From Cuniculiplasma sp. (GTDB lineage: Archaea; Thermoplasmatota; Thermoplasmata; Thermoplasmatales; Thermoplasmataceae), in the NCBI GenBank assembly GCA_023256455.1, contig JAGDXN010000059.1:12172-28047 (forward strand): a stretch of 15,876 nt of DNA, in the 5' to 3' direction. Shown piece after piece: positions 6,820-14,637 of the stretch. The notes beneath the pieces were generated by a model. The model saw only the letters and a list, made by a program, of their open reading frames with translations, ran no database searches and had not been told where the DNA came from. Made by a program: the position numbers and the translations under genes. Every line of letters begins with the position of its first letter. Positions within the stretch are counted from its first letter, which is position 1.

Positions 6820-8268
6820 ATGATGGAAGTACAGGTAGAAAATAAGGAAGAAGAAATAGAAAGATTGCTTGACGGATTGAAGAACTCAAAGAGTTCAGAC
6901 TGGGAGTTCAGGGATACTTACAACCCTATTTATTCAACAGGGAAGGGCCTTAACAAAGCAGTTGTAGAAGAGATATCAGAAATTAAGAAGGAACCTGACT
7001 GGATGAGAAGATTCAGGCTGAAAGCCCTGGAGGTATTCCAGTCAAAGCCAATGCCTAACTGGGGCCCTGATCTTTCAGGGATCGACTGGGAGAACACCAA
7101 TTACTATAACAAGCCTGACGAGAGAAAGGCAAACAACTGGGAGGACGTTCCGGATCAGATAAAGCAGACCTTTGAGAAGCTTGGCATACCTGAAATGGAG
7201 CAGAAATATCTTGCAGGATCGGTTGCCCAGTATGAGAGTGAGGGTGTATATCATTCACTTAAAAAGGTCTGGGAAGACAAGGGTGTTGTATTCATGGATC
7301 TTGACTCTGCCGTGAAGAACCACCCAGATCTGGTAAAGGAATATTTCTGTAAGGCAGTTCCAATGACAGATAACAAATTCGCAGCACTCAACGGTGCCGT
7401 GTGGAGCGGAGGGTCATTCCTCTATGTTCCAAAGGGTGTGCACATAGATATGCCACTTCAGACCTATTTCAGAATGAATAATGAAAGCACAGGACAGTTC
7501 GAACACACCATAGTTGTTGGAGATGAAGGCTCAAGCGTGCATTACATAGAGGGCTGCACCGCACCAAGATGGGACAAGGACTCACTGCACAGTGCAATCG
7601 TTGAAATATATGCACACAAGAACTCCAATGTCAGATATACAAGCGTTCAGAACTGGTCCAAGAGCGTTTACAACATGCCTACAAAGAGGGCATGGGTGGA
7701 TGAGAATGCAAAGATGGAATGGGTCGGCGGATCTCTCGGATCAAAGGTCACAATGATATATCCATCATCCTATCTCAGAGGGCCTCATGCAACAACTTCA
7801 AATCTCAACATATCACTGGCAGGTCCAGGCACAGTCAAGGATACAGGTGCAAAGGCAATTCACATGGCTCCATACACATCCTCAAAGATAATTGCAAAGA
7901 GTATAAGCATAGAGGATGGAAAGGCCATATACAGGGGACTCTTAAGGATGAACAAGGGTGCCGTTAATTCAAGGAGCAGGGTTCAGTGCGATGCCCTTCT
8001 CATAAACGATGAATCACAGTCATATACCTATCCCCATGACGAAATATACGAACCATCAGGCACATTCTCCCACGAGGCAACTGTGGGAAAAATAGGAACA
8101 GAAGAGCTTACATACCTCAGGTCAAGGGGTCTCTCAGAGGATGAAGCCTCATCCATGATAGTCCTGGGTTTCCTTGACGATGTCATGAGAGAAATACCCA
8201 TGGAGTTTGCCATTGAAATGAACAGGCTTGTGAAGCTTGAAATGGGAAAACTTGGGGCAGTGGGATGA
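6820..8268 (+). CDS. sufB: SufB, scaffold subunit of the SufBCD complex, 482 aa
   Basis: SufB forms a heterodimer with SufD on a SufC dimer and carries the nascent iron-sulfur cluster. The protein has an N-terminal helical part (to about residue 120), a long right-handed beta-helix (about 180-400) and a C-terminal helical SufC-binding part. Numbered from ATG 6820, Cys390 in VQCDALLIND corresponds to the essential E. coli Cys405 as I align it by eye; His418-Glu419 in FSHEATVGKIG correspond to the catalytic His/Glu pair; Cys246 in EGCTAPRW is the other conserved cysteine. SRGLSEDEASSMIVLGF is the family C-terminal signature. Length fits SufB (about 470-495). The start is ambiguous because TTG and three ATGs run in frame from 6814. 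ATG 6820 is chosen for its 6-nt distance from AAGGAG. The gene is tightly coupled to sufC. Confidence 0.96.
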   Translation: MMEVQVENKEEEIERLLDGLKNSKSSDWEFRDTYNPIYSTGKGLNKAVVEEISEIKKEPDWMRRFRLKALEVFQSKPMPNWGPDLSGIDWENTNYYNKPDERKANNWEDVPDQIKQTFEKLGIPEMEQKYLAGSVAQYESEGVYHSLKKVWEDKGVVFMDLDSAVKNHPDLVKEYFCKAVPMTDNKFAALNGAVWSGGSFLYVPKGVHIDMPLQTYFRMNNESTGQFEHTIVVGDEGSSVHYIEGCTAPRWDKDSLHSAIVEIYAHKNSNVRYTSVQNWSKSVYNMPTKRAWVDENAKMEWVGGSLGSKVTMIYPSSYLRGPHATTSNLNISLAGPGTVKDTGAKAIHMAPYTSSKIIAKSISIEDGKAIYRGLLRMNKGAVNSRSRVQCDALLINDESQSYTYPHDEIYEPSGTFSHEATVGKIGTEELTYLRSRGLSEDEASSMIVLGFLDDVMREIPMEFAIEMNRLVKLEMGKLGAVG

Positions 8269-8274
8269 TCTTTC

Positions 8275-9480
8275 ATGGAGCAGTTCTCTGATCTTTTAAA
8301 AACAAGGCTGAAGGATCCAGCCTATGATTACAGGCAGGATTCCTTCCTGCTTTTCCTGAAAACACCCGTGAGGAATTTCAAGGAGAGTCCAACTGTAAAA
8401 GACTATGTGAAATATACTGAAAAAGATCTTGAAGTGATGGCCACAGGCCTGAAGAAAAGGTACGAATCAGAAATAAAAAAGGAATATGATGTGAACATAG
8501 TCAATGGATTTGTAACCCATAAAAATGAAATTAAAGGTGTAACGGTAAGGAATATTGTTGATTCACTTGATCATATTCCCGCCTATGTCTGGGAAGAGAG
8601 GGGAAAGGAAAGGGAGGAATACCTTATCAACGCATCATGGAGTTCAGGCTATTTTATAAGGGTAGATCCAAACACAAAGGCTGATATTTCCATTTATTCC
8701 GGAGAGCAAAATTTTTCTGGATCTGAAAAGAACATTATCATCGTAGGCAAGTTCTCAAAGGTAACAATTACAGAGGAGATATTCAGCATAGATGAAAAGG
8801 CTGACAGAGCAATCCATGGAAAAACAACATACATATTTCTTGAAGATGGTGCAACACTGGATTACAACTACCTGCAGGATAAAAACCTGGGTGTTGTGGA
8901 TTTCACCTTTATCAGGTCATTCCAGCAGAAGGAAAGTACGGTAAGGCTCTTTCATGTAAACCATGGGTCTGATAAGGTAATATTTTCAACTGAATCCAGG
9001 CAGATTGGCGATAACTCCGATTACAGGGTCTTTGGAGCCAGTTTCAGTGACGGAACACAGGAGATAGATATAAGGGACAGCAGCTTTGAGATTGGAAAGA
9101 ATGTGAATGCGGATATTCAGGTCAGAGGGGTTGTGACTGGAAAAAGTTCAACAATACACAGGGGAAATGTGGATATTGAACTGGAAAGCGTGAATTCCAC
9201 AGGATTCTATGATTCCAGAATTCTATTGCTTTCAAAGGATGGATACGCAAACTCCAAACCTGGCCTCCAGATTAAAAATGCAAATACCAGATCCAAGCAT
9301 GCATCGGCCATAAGTTCAGTGGACTCCGAGCAGATCCTCTATCTTGAAAGCAGGGGCATTGGAAAGGATGATGCCACCAGCCTGATCACAGGAGGTTTTA
9401 TCGGTTCGCTCATAGAGAGAAGCAAAAATGAAAAATTCAGAGCTTCCGTGGAAAAGTATGCCGAAGGAATAAGGCTCTGA
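8275..9480 (+). CDS. sufD: SufD, partner scaffold subunit of SufBCD, 401 aa
   Basis: A SufB paralogue that completes the SufBCD complex and is needed for iron entry. It shows the beta-helix core (about 120-330) and the C-terminal SufBD signature ILYLESRGIGKDDATSLITGGF (354-375). His342 in SKHASAISS aligns with the functionally important E. coli SufD His360 at the SufB-SufD interface. The protein contains no cysteine at all, consistent with SufB holding the cysteine ligands. Length is close to the family norm (about 400-430). The gene starts 6 nt after the sufB stop; GGATGATC (8263-8270), a partial match to the archaeal GGAGGTGATC consensus, overlaps that stop and lies 4 nt before the ATG. Divergence from SufB in the N-terminal third is normal for the family. 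Confidence 0.93.
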   Translation: MEQFSDLLKTRLKDPAYDYRQDSFLLFLKTPVRNFKESPTVKDYVKYTEKDLEVMATGLKKRYESEIKKEYDVNIVNGFVTHKNEIKGVTVRNIVDSLDHIPAYVWEERGKEREEYLINASWSSGYFIRVDPNTKADISIYSGEQNFSGSEKNIIIVGKFSKVTITEEIFSIDEKADRAIHGKTTYIFLEDGATLDYNYLQDKNLGVVDFTFIRSFQQKESTVRLFHVNHGSDKVIFSTESRQIGDNSDYRVFGASFSDGTQEIDIRDSSFEIGKNVNADIQVRGVVTGKSSTIHRGNVDIELESVNSTGFYDSRILLLSKDGYANSKPGLQIKNANTRSKHASAISSVDSEQILYLESRGIGKDDATSLITGGFIGSLIERSKNEKFRASVEKYAEGIRL

Positions 9481-9498
9481 TTTTTTATCCAATTTTTT
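9481..9498 (+). promoter_or_regulatory. Double T6 tract in the sufD-sufS gap (attenuator or internal promoter)
   Basis: The 32-nt gap holds two runs of six T (9481-9486 and 9493-9498). Oligo-T runs can terminate archaeal transcription. The first, TTTTTTATC, is also a TATA-like box centred about 28 nt before the sufS ATG. sufS has no recognisable Shine-Dalgarno sequence, unlike sufB and sufU. This may be an internal leaderless promoter, a partial terminator, or both. Confidence 0.35.
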
Positions 9499-9512
9499 AA
9501 TGATGATATTAG

Positions 9513-10772
9513 ATGTTTGATCCTGAAGAAATAAGGTCTCATTTCCCCATTTTCAAGCGTTTCGAAAAAGAGGGTATTATATATCTTGACAATGCTGCAA
9601 CAACACAGAAGCCATCTGAGGTCATTGAAGCCATTGTTTCCTATTACGAAAACAGCAATTCAAACGTTCACAGGGGTGTATATAGAATTGGTGAAGAAGC
9701 AACAGATCTTTATAACAAATCAAGGGAAAATATTGCAAGTTTTATAGGTGGAAAGCCAGAAGGGACCATATTCGTGAGAAATGCCACAGAAGGCCTGAAT
9801 CTGGCAGCCTCTTCCCTCTCCAGAATGATTGGGAAGGATGGGGAGATAATTGTTTCAAGGATGGAACACCATTCTAACATTGTTCCATGGCAGATCGCAT
9901 CCCAGAATACCGGGATAAGATTGAAAATGATGGAAAGCAATGTTGAAAGCAATTTAAAATGGGAGGACGTAGAAAAATATCTTACTGACAGGACGAAGAT
10001 CGTTTCCATAACCCATGCTTCAAACATTCTTGGGACAATAAATGATCTGAATGAAATGGGAAAAAATCTTCACGACAGGGGAATAATATTTATTGTTGAT
10101 GCTGCCCAGAGCGTACCTCACATGCCGGTAAATGTCAGTGATCTGGACTGCGACCTTATGGCCTTTTCAGGACATAAAATGCTCGGCCCTTCAGGCATAG
10201 GGGTACTTTATGGTAAACCGGAACTTCTCGAAGAAATGCCTCCCTATATGGGCGGCGGTGAAATGATTAAGGAGGTATTTGAGGATCATTTCACACCCGC
10301 AGATATACCAGAAAAGTTTGAGGCAGGCACTCCAAATATTGAGGGGGCAATTGGGCTTTCAGCTGCAGTTGATTTCTTGAAAAAGCTTGGTATGGAAAAT
10401 GTCCGTGCTCATGAAAAGGATTTGATCTCCTATACCCTCAGGAGGGAGGAGGAACTGAATATACCGGCCCTGAGATCATACGGTCCCAGAAATCCGGAGA
10501 TAAGAGGCGGTATATACACATTCAACATCAAAAAGGATTCAAAGGATGGGAAGCCATTTGGAAACGAAGTTCATCCCCATGATATTTCCCATATGGCAGA
10601 CCGCATTGAGGGTGTTGAGCTCAGATCGGGCCATCACTGTGCCATGCCACAGACCGTTTCCCTTGGGGTTTATGCCACAGCCAGGGCATCCTATTATATA
10701 TACAATACAAGAGAGGATGTTGATCATTTATTCAACGCCATAGAAAAAATAGGAAGGAGGATGATAAGATGA
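9513..10772 (+). CDS. sufS: SufS, group II cysteine desulfurase, 419 aa
   Basis: A PLP-dependent cytosolic enzyme that converts cysteine to alanine and holds the released sulfur as a persulfide for cluster assembly. It is an aminotransferase class V protein: NAATTQKP (27-34), the PLP-stacking His120 in RMEHHSNIVPW, Asp196 and Gln199 in DAAQS, the PLP Schiff-base Lys222 in FSGHKMLGPSGIG, and the persulfide Cys376 in RSGHHCAMP. The RSGHHC loop and the length near 410 place it in the SufS/CsdA group (group II), not the IscS/NifS group. The start is ATG 9513; no clear ribosome binding site is visible. The last codons overlap the sufU start by 4 nt (ATGA), so SufS and SufU are translationally coupled, suggesting they act as a pair. 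No SufE gene is present in the window. Confidence 0.96.
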   Translation: MFDPEEIRSHFPIFKRFEKEGIIYLDNAATTQKPSEVIEAIVSYYENSNSNVHRGVYRIGEEATDLYNKSRENIASFIGGKPEGTIFVRNATEGLNLAASSLSRMIGKDGEIIVSRMEHHSNIVPWQIASQNTGIRLKMMESNVESNLKWEDVEKYLTDRTKIVSITHASNILGTINDLNEMGKNLHDRGIIFIVDAAQSVPHMPVNVSDLDCDLMAFSGHKMLGPSGIGVLYGKPELLEEMPPYMGGGEMIKEVFEDHFTPADIPEKFEAGTPNIEGAIGLSAAVDFLKKLGMENVRAHEKDLISYTLRREEELNIPALRSYGPRNPEIRGGIYTFNIKKDSKDGKPFGNEVHPHDISHMADRIEGVELRSGHHCAMPQTVSLGVYATARASYYIYNTREDVDHLFNAIEKIGRRMIR

Positions 10773-11161
10773 GTGAAGACATAATTTACAGCGCAATAAT
10801 TGATGAGCATTATGAAGAGCCAAGAAATTTTGGAAAAATTGAGAATCCGGATGAAAACATAATGGAGACAAATCCAACCTGTGGTGATACCATCGCAATG
10901 TATCTAAAACTGGGAGACGGGAAGATAAAGGATATAAAATATGTGGCCAATGGCTGTCTCATAAGCGTTGCCTCTGCATCCATACTTTCAGAAAGGGTCA
11001 AGGGTAAGGATGTGGATTATGTCCTTAACATGAACAAAAAGGATATACTTTCCTATCTTGGTCTTGAACTTGGGCCTGCAAGGGAGAAGTGTGCCCTTCT
11101 TTCCTATGATGCCCTCATAAAAATGCTCAAAAATTATAAGGAAGAAAATTCAGGAAAATGA
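10769..11161 (+). CDS. sufU: SufU/IscU-type sulfur acceptor or scaffold protein, 130 aa
   Basis: Accepts persulfide sulfur from SufS, as SufU does in Gram-positive bacteria, or serves as an IscU-like scaffold. The U-type fold is shown by Cys38-Gly-Asp40 in NPTCGDTI, Cys63 in NGCLIS and Cys108 in REKCALLSYDAL; these three Cys plus Asp40 are the metal ligands of the family. The 45-residue distance from the second to the third Cys resembles IscU, and is shorter than in Bacillus-type SufU, which carries an insertion of about 20 residues. The IscU chaperone motif LPPVK is absent and the residue before the last Cys is Lys107 where IscU has His. It is thus a short SufU-like protein. A strong ribosome binding site GGAGG (10756-10760) lies 8 nt before the ATG, inside sufS, and the start overlaps the sufS stop. 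Confidence 0.9.
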   Translation: MSEDIIYSAIIDEHYEEPRNFGKIENPDENIMETNPTCGDTIAMYLKLGDGKIKDIKYVANGCLISVASASILSERVKGKDVDYVLNMNKKDILSYLGLELGPAREKCALLSYDALIKMLKNYKEENSGK

Positions 11162-11165
11162 TCCC

Positions 11166-11173
11166 TTTTTTTT
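11166..11173 (+). terminator. Oligo-T terminator of the suf operon
   Basis: Eight consecutive T residues after CCC, 5 nt past the sufU stop. This is the clearest oligo-U terminator in the window and marks the likely 3' end of sufCBDSU. No hairpin precedes it. Confidence 0.6.
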
Positions 11174-11177
11174 GCTT

Positions 11178-11216
11178 ATATTTAATAATTGTTATGAATG
11201 CATAATTATTAAATAT
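11178..11216. repeat. Long AT-rich inverted repeat, 13-bp arms
   Basis: Positions 11178-11190 (ATATTTAATAATT) and 11204-11216 (AATTATTAAATAT) are perfect reverse complements around a 13-nt spacer. The right arm contains the TATA-like box of the next gene. It could be a regulator site for that gene or a hairpin aiding termination of the suf transcript. Confidence 0.55.
11207..11216 (+). promoter_or_regulatory. TATA box of the Ig-like membrane-protein gene
   Basis: TATTAAATAT is centred about 25 nt before ATG 11237, again the leaderless arrangement. It lies in the right arm of the inverted repeat 11178-11216. Confidence 0.5.
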
Positions 11217-11236
11217 TAGGATTTTGTATAAAAAAT

Positions 11237-12469
11237 ATGAATAAATTGACTTTAGTGACCTGTATCATAGTAATCTTCTTTTTTGCATCAATGTCAGGAA
11301 TCTCAGCAGCCTCATCCATAGGTTCTTCTACTATCACAATTTCATCCAGTTCCATAACAATTCCACAGGGCTCTTCCTCCACAGTGGGCTATAAGGTTTC
11401 CCTGTCCTCAGGAACAACATGGGGAACAAGCATTTCTGCATCGGCTCCTTCAGGAATAACAGTTTCATTCAGCGATCCCGAGGGCGATCCAACCTTTTCC
11501 GGAACAGCTACAATATCCGTATCCTCGTCCATTTCGCCAGGGACATATACTGTGACATTTAAGGCAACAGGGGATGATCCATCCACAAACAGTCCATCAT
11601 TGACAGTTAATGTTACAGCTGTACAGAATGTTTCAGGGAAATCCTCCCTTTCTCTGTCGTCCACAACCATTAGCCTTAAGGGGACAAACAGCACAGAAAT
11701 AAACTATTATGTGAATTTATCCTCTGGAACTTCAGGATTGACTCAGCTGAAATATTCCGGTTCTGGGGGGTTGATCTTAAGTTTCAGCAAATCCTCAGGA
11801 AATCCTCCTTTCAGTGGTATATTGACCATAACAGGTTCCTCATCGGCCACAACAGGAACATATCATATTTTGATATATGCCACAGGGGCTGATCCCTCAA
11901 GTTCCAATGTAAGTATAAGCGTCAATTATGTTTCAACACAGGTACCTTCTTCCAACATACCCTTTATCGCAGGCATTGCTGTAATAATTACAGGAATAGT
12001 TCTTTTCATTCTGGGTTATTTATATTCCGGCAAAAAAGTGGAATACATAAAGGGAGGTGCCATTGCGGTAACATCAATCTTTTCACTTTATCTGATAATA
12101 TTCGATTCACGTTTGAGGGATCTCGCACCTGATCATTTCTATGGTCTTATAGCCTTTCTTATCCTTTCCCTGGTAGCCTATGGCCTTTCAAGGAAAAAAT
12201 CCTGGTTAGGGAGAATTTCACAACCTGGTTTATTTGCAGGATCACTTATTTTTGCCATTCTGATGCTCAGCGATGTATTTTTTGGATTGCCTGTATCATC
12301 TTCCCATAACTTAATTGAAAACATAGGCTGGAACTACCTTTTTGGTTTTGGAACAAATTCCATTTCAACATTTTCCATATCCCTGGCCTTTTCTCTTCTC
12401 TTCATTTCTGTAATGCTCCTTTCTTCCCTGTCTTTGAATTCTTATGTAGCAGATAAAAAGAACCAGTGA
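11237..12469 (+). CDS. Membrane protein with signal peptide, two Ig-like ectodomains and five membrane helices, 410 aa
   Basis: I do not recognise a named family. Residues 1-24 are a signal peptide. Residues about 32-127 and 136-231 are two Ser/Thr/Gly-rich, beta-rich modules that repeat each other: both have YxVxLSSGT, then a strand ending in SFS, a Gly/Asp-Pro-x-FSG turn (GDPTFSG, GNPPFSG), a GTYxxxxxATG-DPS strand and a terminal SxxVN strand. This looks like a recent duplication of an Ig- or cadherin-like domain. Five hydrophobic segments follow (about 242-263, 271-289, 299-316, 329-349, 379-399), with basic loops such as YSGKKVEYIKGG. The ectodomain should face the outside. The gene follows the suf terminator with its own promoter, so a link to Fe-S assembly is not implied. 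It may be a surface sensor or envelope protein; the function is unknown. Confidence 0.7.
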   Translation: MNKLTLVTCIIVIFFFASMSGISAASSIGSSTITISSSSITIPQGSSSTVGYKVSLSSGTTWGTSISASAPSGITVSFSDPEGDPTFSGTATISVSSSISPGTYTVTFKATGDDPSTNSPSLTVNVTAVQNVSGKSSLSLSSTTISLKGTNSTEINYYVNLSSGTSGLTQLKYSGSGGLILSFSKSSGNPPFSGILTITGSSSATTGTYHILIYATGADPSSSNVSISVNYVSTQVPSSNIPFIAGIAVIITGIVLFILGYLYSGKKVEYIKGGAIAVTSIFSLYLIIFDSRLRDLAPDHFYGLIAFLILSLVAYGLSRKKSWLGRISQPGLFAGSLIFAILMLSDVFFGLPVSSSHNLIENIGWNYLFGFGTNSISTFSISLAFSLLFISVMLLSSLSLNSYVADKKNQ

Positions 12470-12480
12470 TCTCTTATAAA

Positions 12481-12503
12481 TTTTTAATTAAAAAAATTAA
12501 AAA
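12481..12503. terminator. Bidirectional terminator between convergent genes
   Basis: TTTTTAATT (12481-12489) and AATTAAAAA (12495-12503) are perfect reverse complements around a 5-A loop. Each strand ends in a T-run, so it can terminate both the membrane-protein gene (plus) and the alcohol dehydrogenase gene (minus), whose stop codon starts at 12507. Confidence 0.6.
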
Positions 12504-12504
12504 A

Positions 12505-13554
12505 TCAATTCTTTGCGTTTTTCATATCGATGACAAACCTGTATTTTACGTCTGATTTTACAACTCTGTCATATGCCTTATTGATCTCCTCAGGCTTTAT
12601 CATCTCTATATCCGCAGTGATATTGTGTTTACCGCAGAAGTCAAGCATTTCCTGAGTTTCTCTTATTCCCCCTATATTTGATCCTGCAAGGGTTTTTCTT
12701 CCTCCAACCAGTGCACCTGCAAACACATTATAGGAATTGCCCTTCTCTGGAAGGCCAACAAGTACAAGGGCGCCCTCAGGCTTGAGAAGGGAAAGATACA
12801 GATTCAGGTCATGCACTGCAGGTATGGTGTCAAGTATGAAGTCATACTCACCCCTGTGCTTCTTCAGTTCCTGCCTATCCTTTGATATTACAACATTGGT
12901 TGCACCAAGCCTTTTGGCCTCATCAACCTTTGATGGTGATGTTGTGAATACAGTGACCTCTGCACCCATTGCCTTTGCAAGTTTAACGCCCATGTGACCC
13001 AGACCACCAAGACCGGCAACTGCAACCCTGTCTCCTTCCTTTATGTTCCAGAATCTCAGAGGAGAATAGGTTGTTATGCCAGCGCATAGAAGGGGCGCAG
13101 TTCCTGCAAAGTCAAGGTTTTCAGGGATTTTAAGAACAAAATCCTTATCCACAACAATCTCCCCGGAATATCCTCCATATGTCATGCCACCAAGTTTTGA
13201 ATCAGGGGAGTTGTATGTGAATATTGTGTTATCGCAATAGTGTTCGTTTCCATTCTTGCACTCATTGCATGTTCTGCATGAATCAACCATGCAGCCAACT
13301 CCCACTCTGTCTCCTTTCTTATACTTTGTAACATTTTTTCCAGTTTCCTTTACAATTCCCACAATTTCGTGACCGGGCACAACAGGATAGACTGCACCAC
13401 CCCACTCATCATTTGCAGTGTGTATGTCGCTGTGGCATATTCCGCAATACTGTATGTCAATCAAAACATCATTGTCTCCAACTTCTCTCCTTTCAATATC
13501 CATTCTGTGGAATTGCCCATGGGGCTGATCCACTCCAAAAGCTACAGTTTTCAT
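12505..13554 (-). CDS. Zinc-dependent alcohol dehydrogenase, medium-chain (CAD/YahK-like), 349 aa
   Basis: A cytosolic medium-chain dehydrogenase that interconverts alcohols and aldehydes. Catalytic zinc ligands are Cys40 (CGICHSD), His62-Glu63 (PGHEIVG) and Cys157 (PLLCAGITTYSP). Structural zinc is held by Cys93, Cys96, Cys99 and Cys107. The Rossmann motif GLGGLGHMG is at 181-189. After the second Rossmann strand comes VFTTSPSK without an acidic residue, as in NADP-preferring members of the cinnamyl-alcohol-dehydrogenase/YahK subgroup, so NADP(H) and broad aldehyde reduction are likely (inference). All metal ligands are present and the length is typical (about 350). It shares no promoter with the aldo/keto reductase upstream but lies on the same strand, so both may handle carbonyl compounds. 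The true substrate cannot be told from sequence. Confidence 0.92.
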   Translation of the reverse strand: MKTVAFGVDQPHGQFHRMDIERREVGDNDVLIDIQYCGICHSDIHTANDEWGGAVYPVVPGHEIVGIVKETGKNVTKYKKGDRVGVGCMVDSCRTCNECKNGNEHYCDNTIFTYNSPDSKLGGMTYGGYSGEIVVDKDFVLKIPENLDFAGTAPLLCAGITTYSPLRFWNIKEGDRVAVAGLGGLGHMGVKLAKAMGAEVTVFTTSPSKVDEAKRLGATNVVISKDRQELKKHRGEYDFILDTIPAVHDLNLYLSLLKPEGALVLVGLPEKGNSYNVFAGALVGGRKTLAGSNIGGIRETQEMLDFCGKHNITADIEMIKPEEINKAYDRVVKSDVKYRFVIDMKNAKN

Positions 13555-13573
13555 ATTTTCTTCGCCAATTCAT

Positions 13574-13579
13574 GATATA
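13574..13579 (-). promoter_or_regulatory. TATA box of the alcohol dehydrogenase gene
   Basis: TATATC on the minus strand, centred 22-23 nt upstream of ATG 13554, in the 105-nt gap after the aldo/keto reductase gene. It suggests separate, leaderless transcription of the dehydrogenase. Confidence 0.4.
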
Positions 13580-13659
13580 CTTTTTCTAATTAAAAGTTAG
13601 GAATTCAGGGGAAAAATATAATTTGGTATTTTAGAAATTTTTTTAGTTAGATCCCAGGG

Positions 13660-14580
13660 TTAGAAATAGTTCAACTCAATTTTTCTCTCCAGTTTTTCCA
13701 TGTCTGATGACGTAAGTTCAATTTTTTCTGCCCTGAGATTGCTTTCAACCTGCCTGCTATTCTTTGCTCCAGGTATTACCATGGCATCTTTCTTTATAAG
13801 ATAAGCAAGTGCTATGGATGCCATATCAGTCCTGTATTTTTCCGCCATTTCATCCATATCTTTCAACAGCTGGGATATTGCCTTAACGTTTTCTTTCCTG
13901 AAAAGTGGATCGGATGTTCTTATTTCATCAGAGGGCAGATGGTCTTCACTGTACTTTCCAGTAAGAAGGCCCTTGGCTATGGGGCTGTAAGCGATCATGG
14001 TTATTTTGTTCTCTTTCATGAAGGGATATGTTTCTTCTTCCACCTCTCTCTGAAGTATGTTATATCTCATCTGATTTGAAACAAGATCATGATTCTTCAG
14101 GTGATTCAAAATCTCCTTGAGCAAAGGTGCAGGATAGTTGCATACGCCGATATATTTAACCATGCCCTCATCAGCCAGTTTTTCCATGGCTGAGACTGTT
14201 TCCTTTAATGGAACATAATTGTCTGGCCAGTGAAGCTGGTAAAGATCTATATAATCTGTTCCGAGTCTTTTCAATGAAGCTTCACAGGCTTTAATTATGT
14301 CTTTATGCCTGAAATGGGGTGGGGCAACCTTCGTGGCAATAATATAATCCTTTCTGTCCAGTCCCTCAGTTGCCTTCCTGACAAGTTCCTCTGAATGGCC
14401 CATTCCATAAACCTCTGCCGTATCGATGTAATTTGCACCGTTCTTTATGGAATACCTTATGGCCTCGACAATATCGCTGTCAGTAAAGTCTTTTCCCCAT
14501 CCAATTCCACCGGCCTGCCAGGCCCCAAATCCAATTACAGGCACCTTTAATTTCGTCTTTCCAAGAGTTAGCGTCTTCAT
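13660..14580 (-). CDS. Aldo/keto reductase family oxidoreductase, 306 aa
   Basis: An NAD(P)H-dependent reductase of aldehydes and ketones with a TIM-barrel fold, cytosolic. The catalytic tetrad is visible: Asp53 and Tyr58 in YIDTAEVYGMGHSE, Lys84 in IATKV, and His117 in YQLHWPD. GVCNYP (145-150) and IPGAKNSRQVESNL (269-282) form the substrate-side and cofactor phosphate-binding segments; the Lys/Ser/Arg set there fits NADPH. Length is typical of AKR family proteins close to YajO/Tas and the bacterial AKR11-13 groups. Substrate unknown; possible roles are sugar reduction or detoxification of reactive carbonyls. It has its own TATA box and is followed on the same strand, 105 nt downstream, by the zinc alcohol dehydrogenase. 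Confidence 0.92.
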   Translation of the reverse strand: MKTLTLGKTKLKVPVIGFGAWQAGGIGWGKDFTDSDIVEAIRYSIKNGANYIDTAEVYGMGHSEELVRKATEGLDRKDYIIATKVAPPHFRHKDIIKACEASLKRLGTDYIDLYQLHWPDNYVPLKETVSAMEKLADEGMVKYIGVCNYPAPLLKEILNHLKNHDLVSNQMRYNILQREVEEETYPFMKENKITMIAYSPIAKGLLTGKYSEDHLPSDEIRTSDPLFRKENVKAISQLLKDMDEMAEKYRTDMASIALAYLIKKDAMVIPGAKNSRQVESNLRAEKIELTSSDMEKLERKIELNYF

Positions 14581-14602
14581 AATTCTGGATTGCCTTTATG
14601 AC

Positions 14603-14608
14603 ATATAA
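14603..14608 (-). promoter_or_regulatory. TATA box of the aldo/keto reductase gene
   Basis: TTATAT on the minus strand, centred 25 nt upstream of ATG 14580. Confidence 0.45.
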
Positions 14609-14637
14609 CCATATCCCTGGGTTTTAAGCAATATAAC

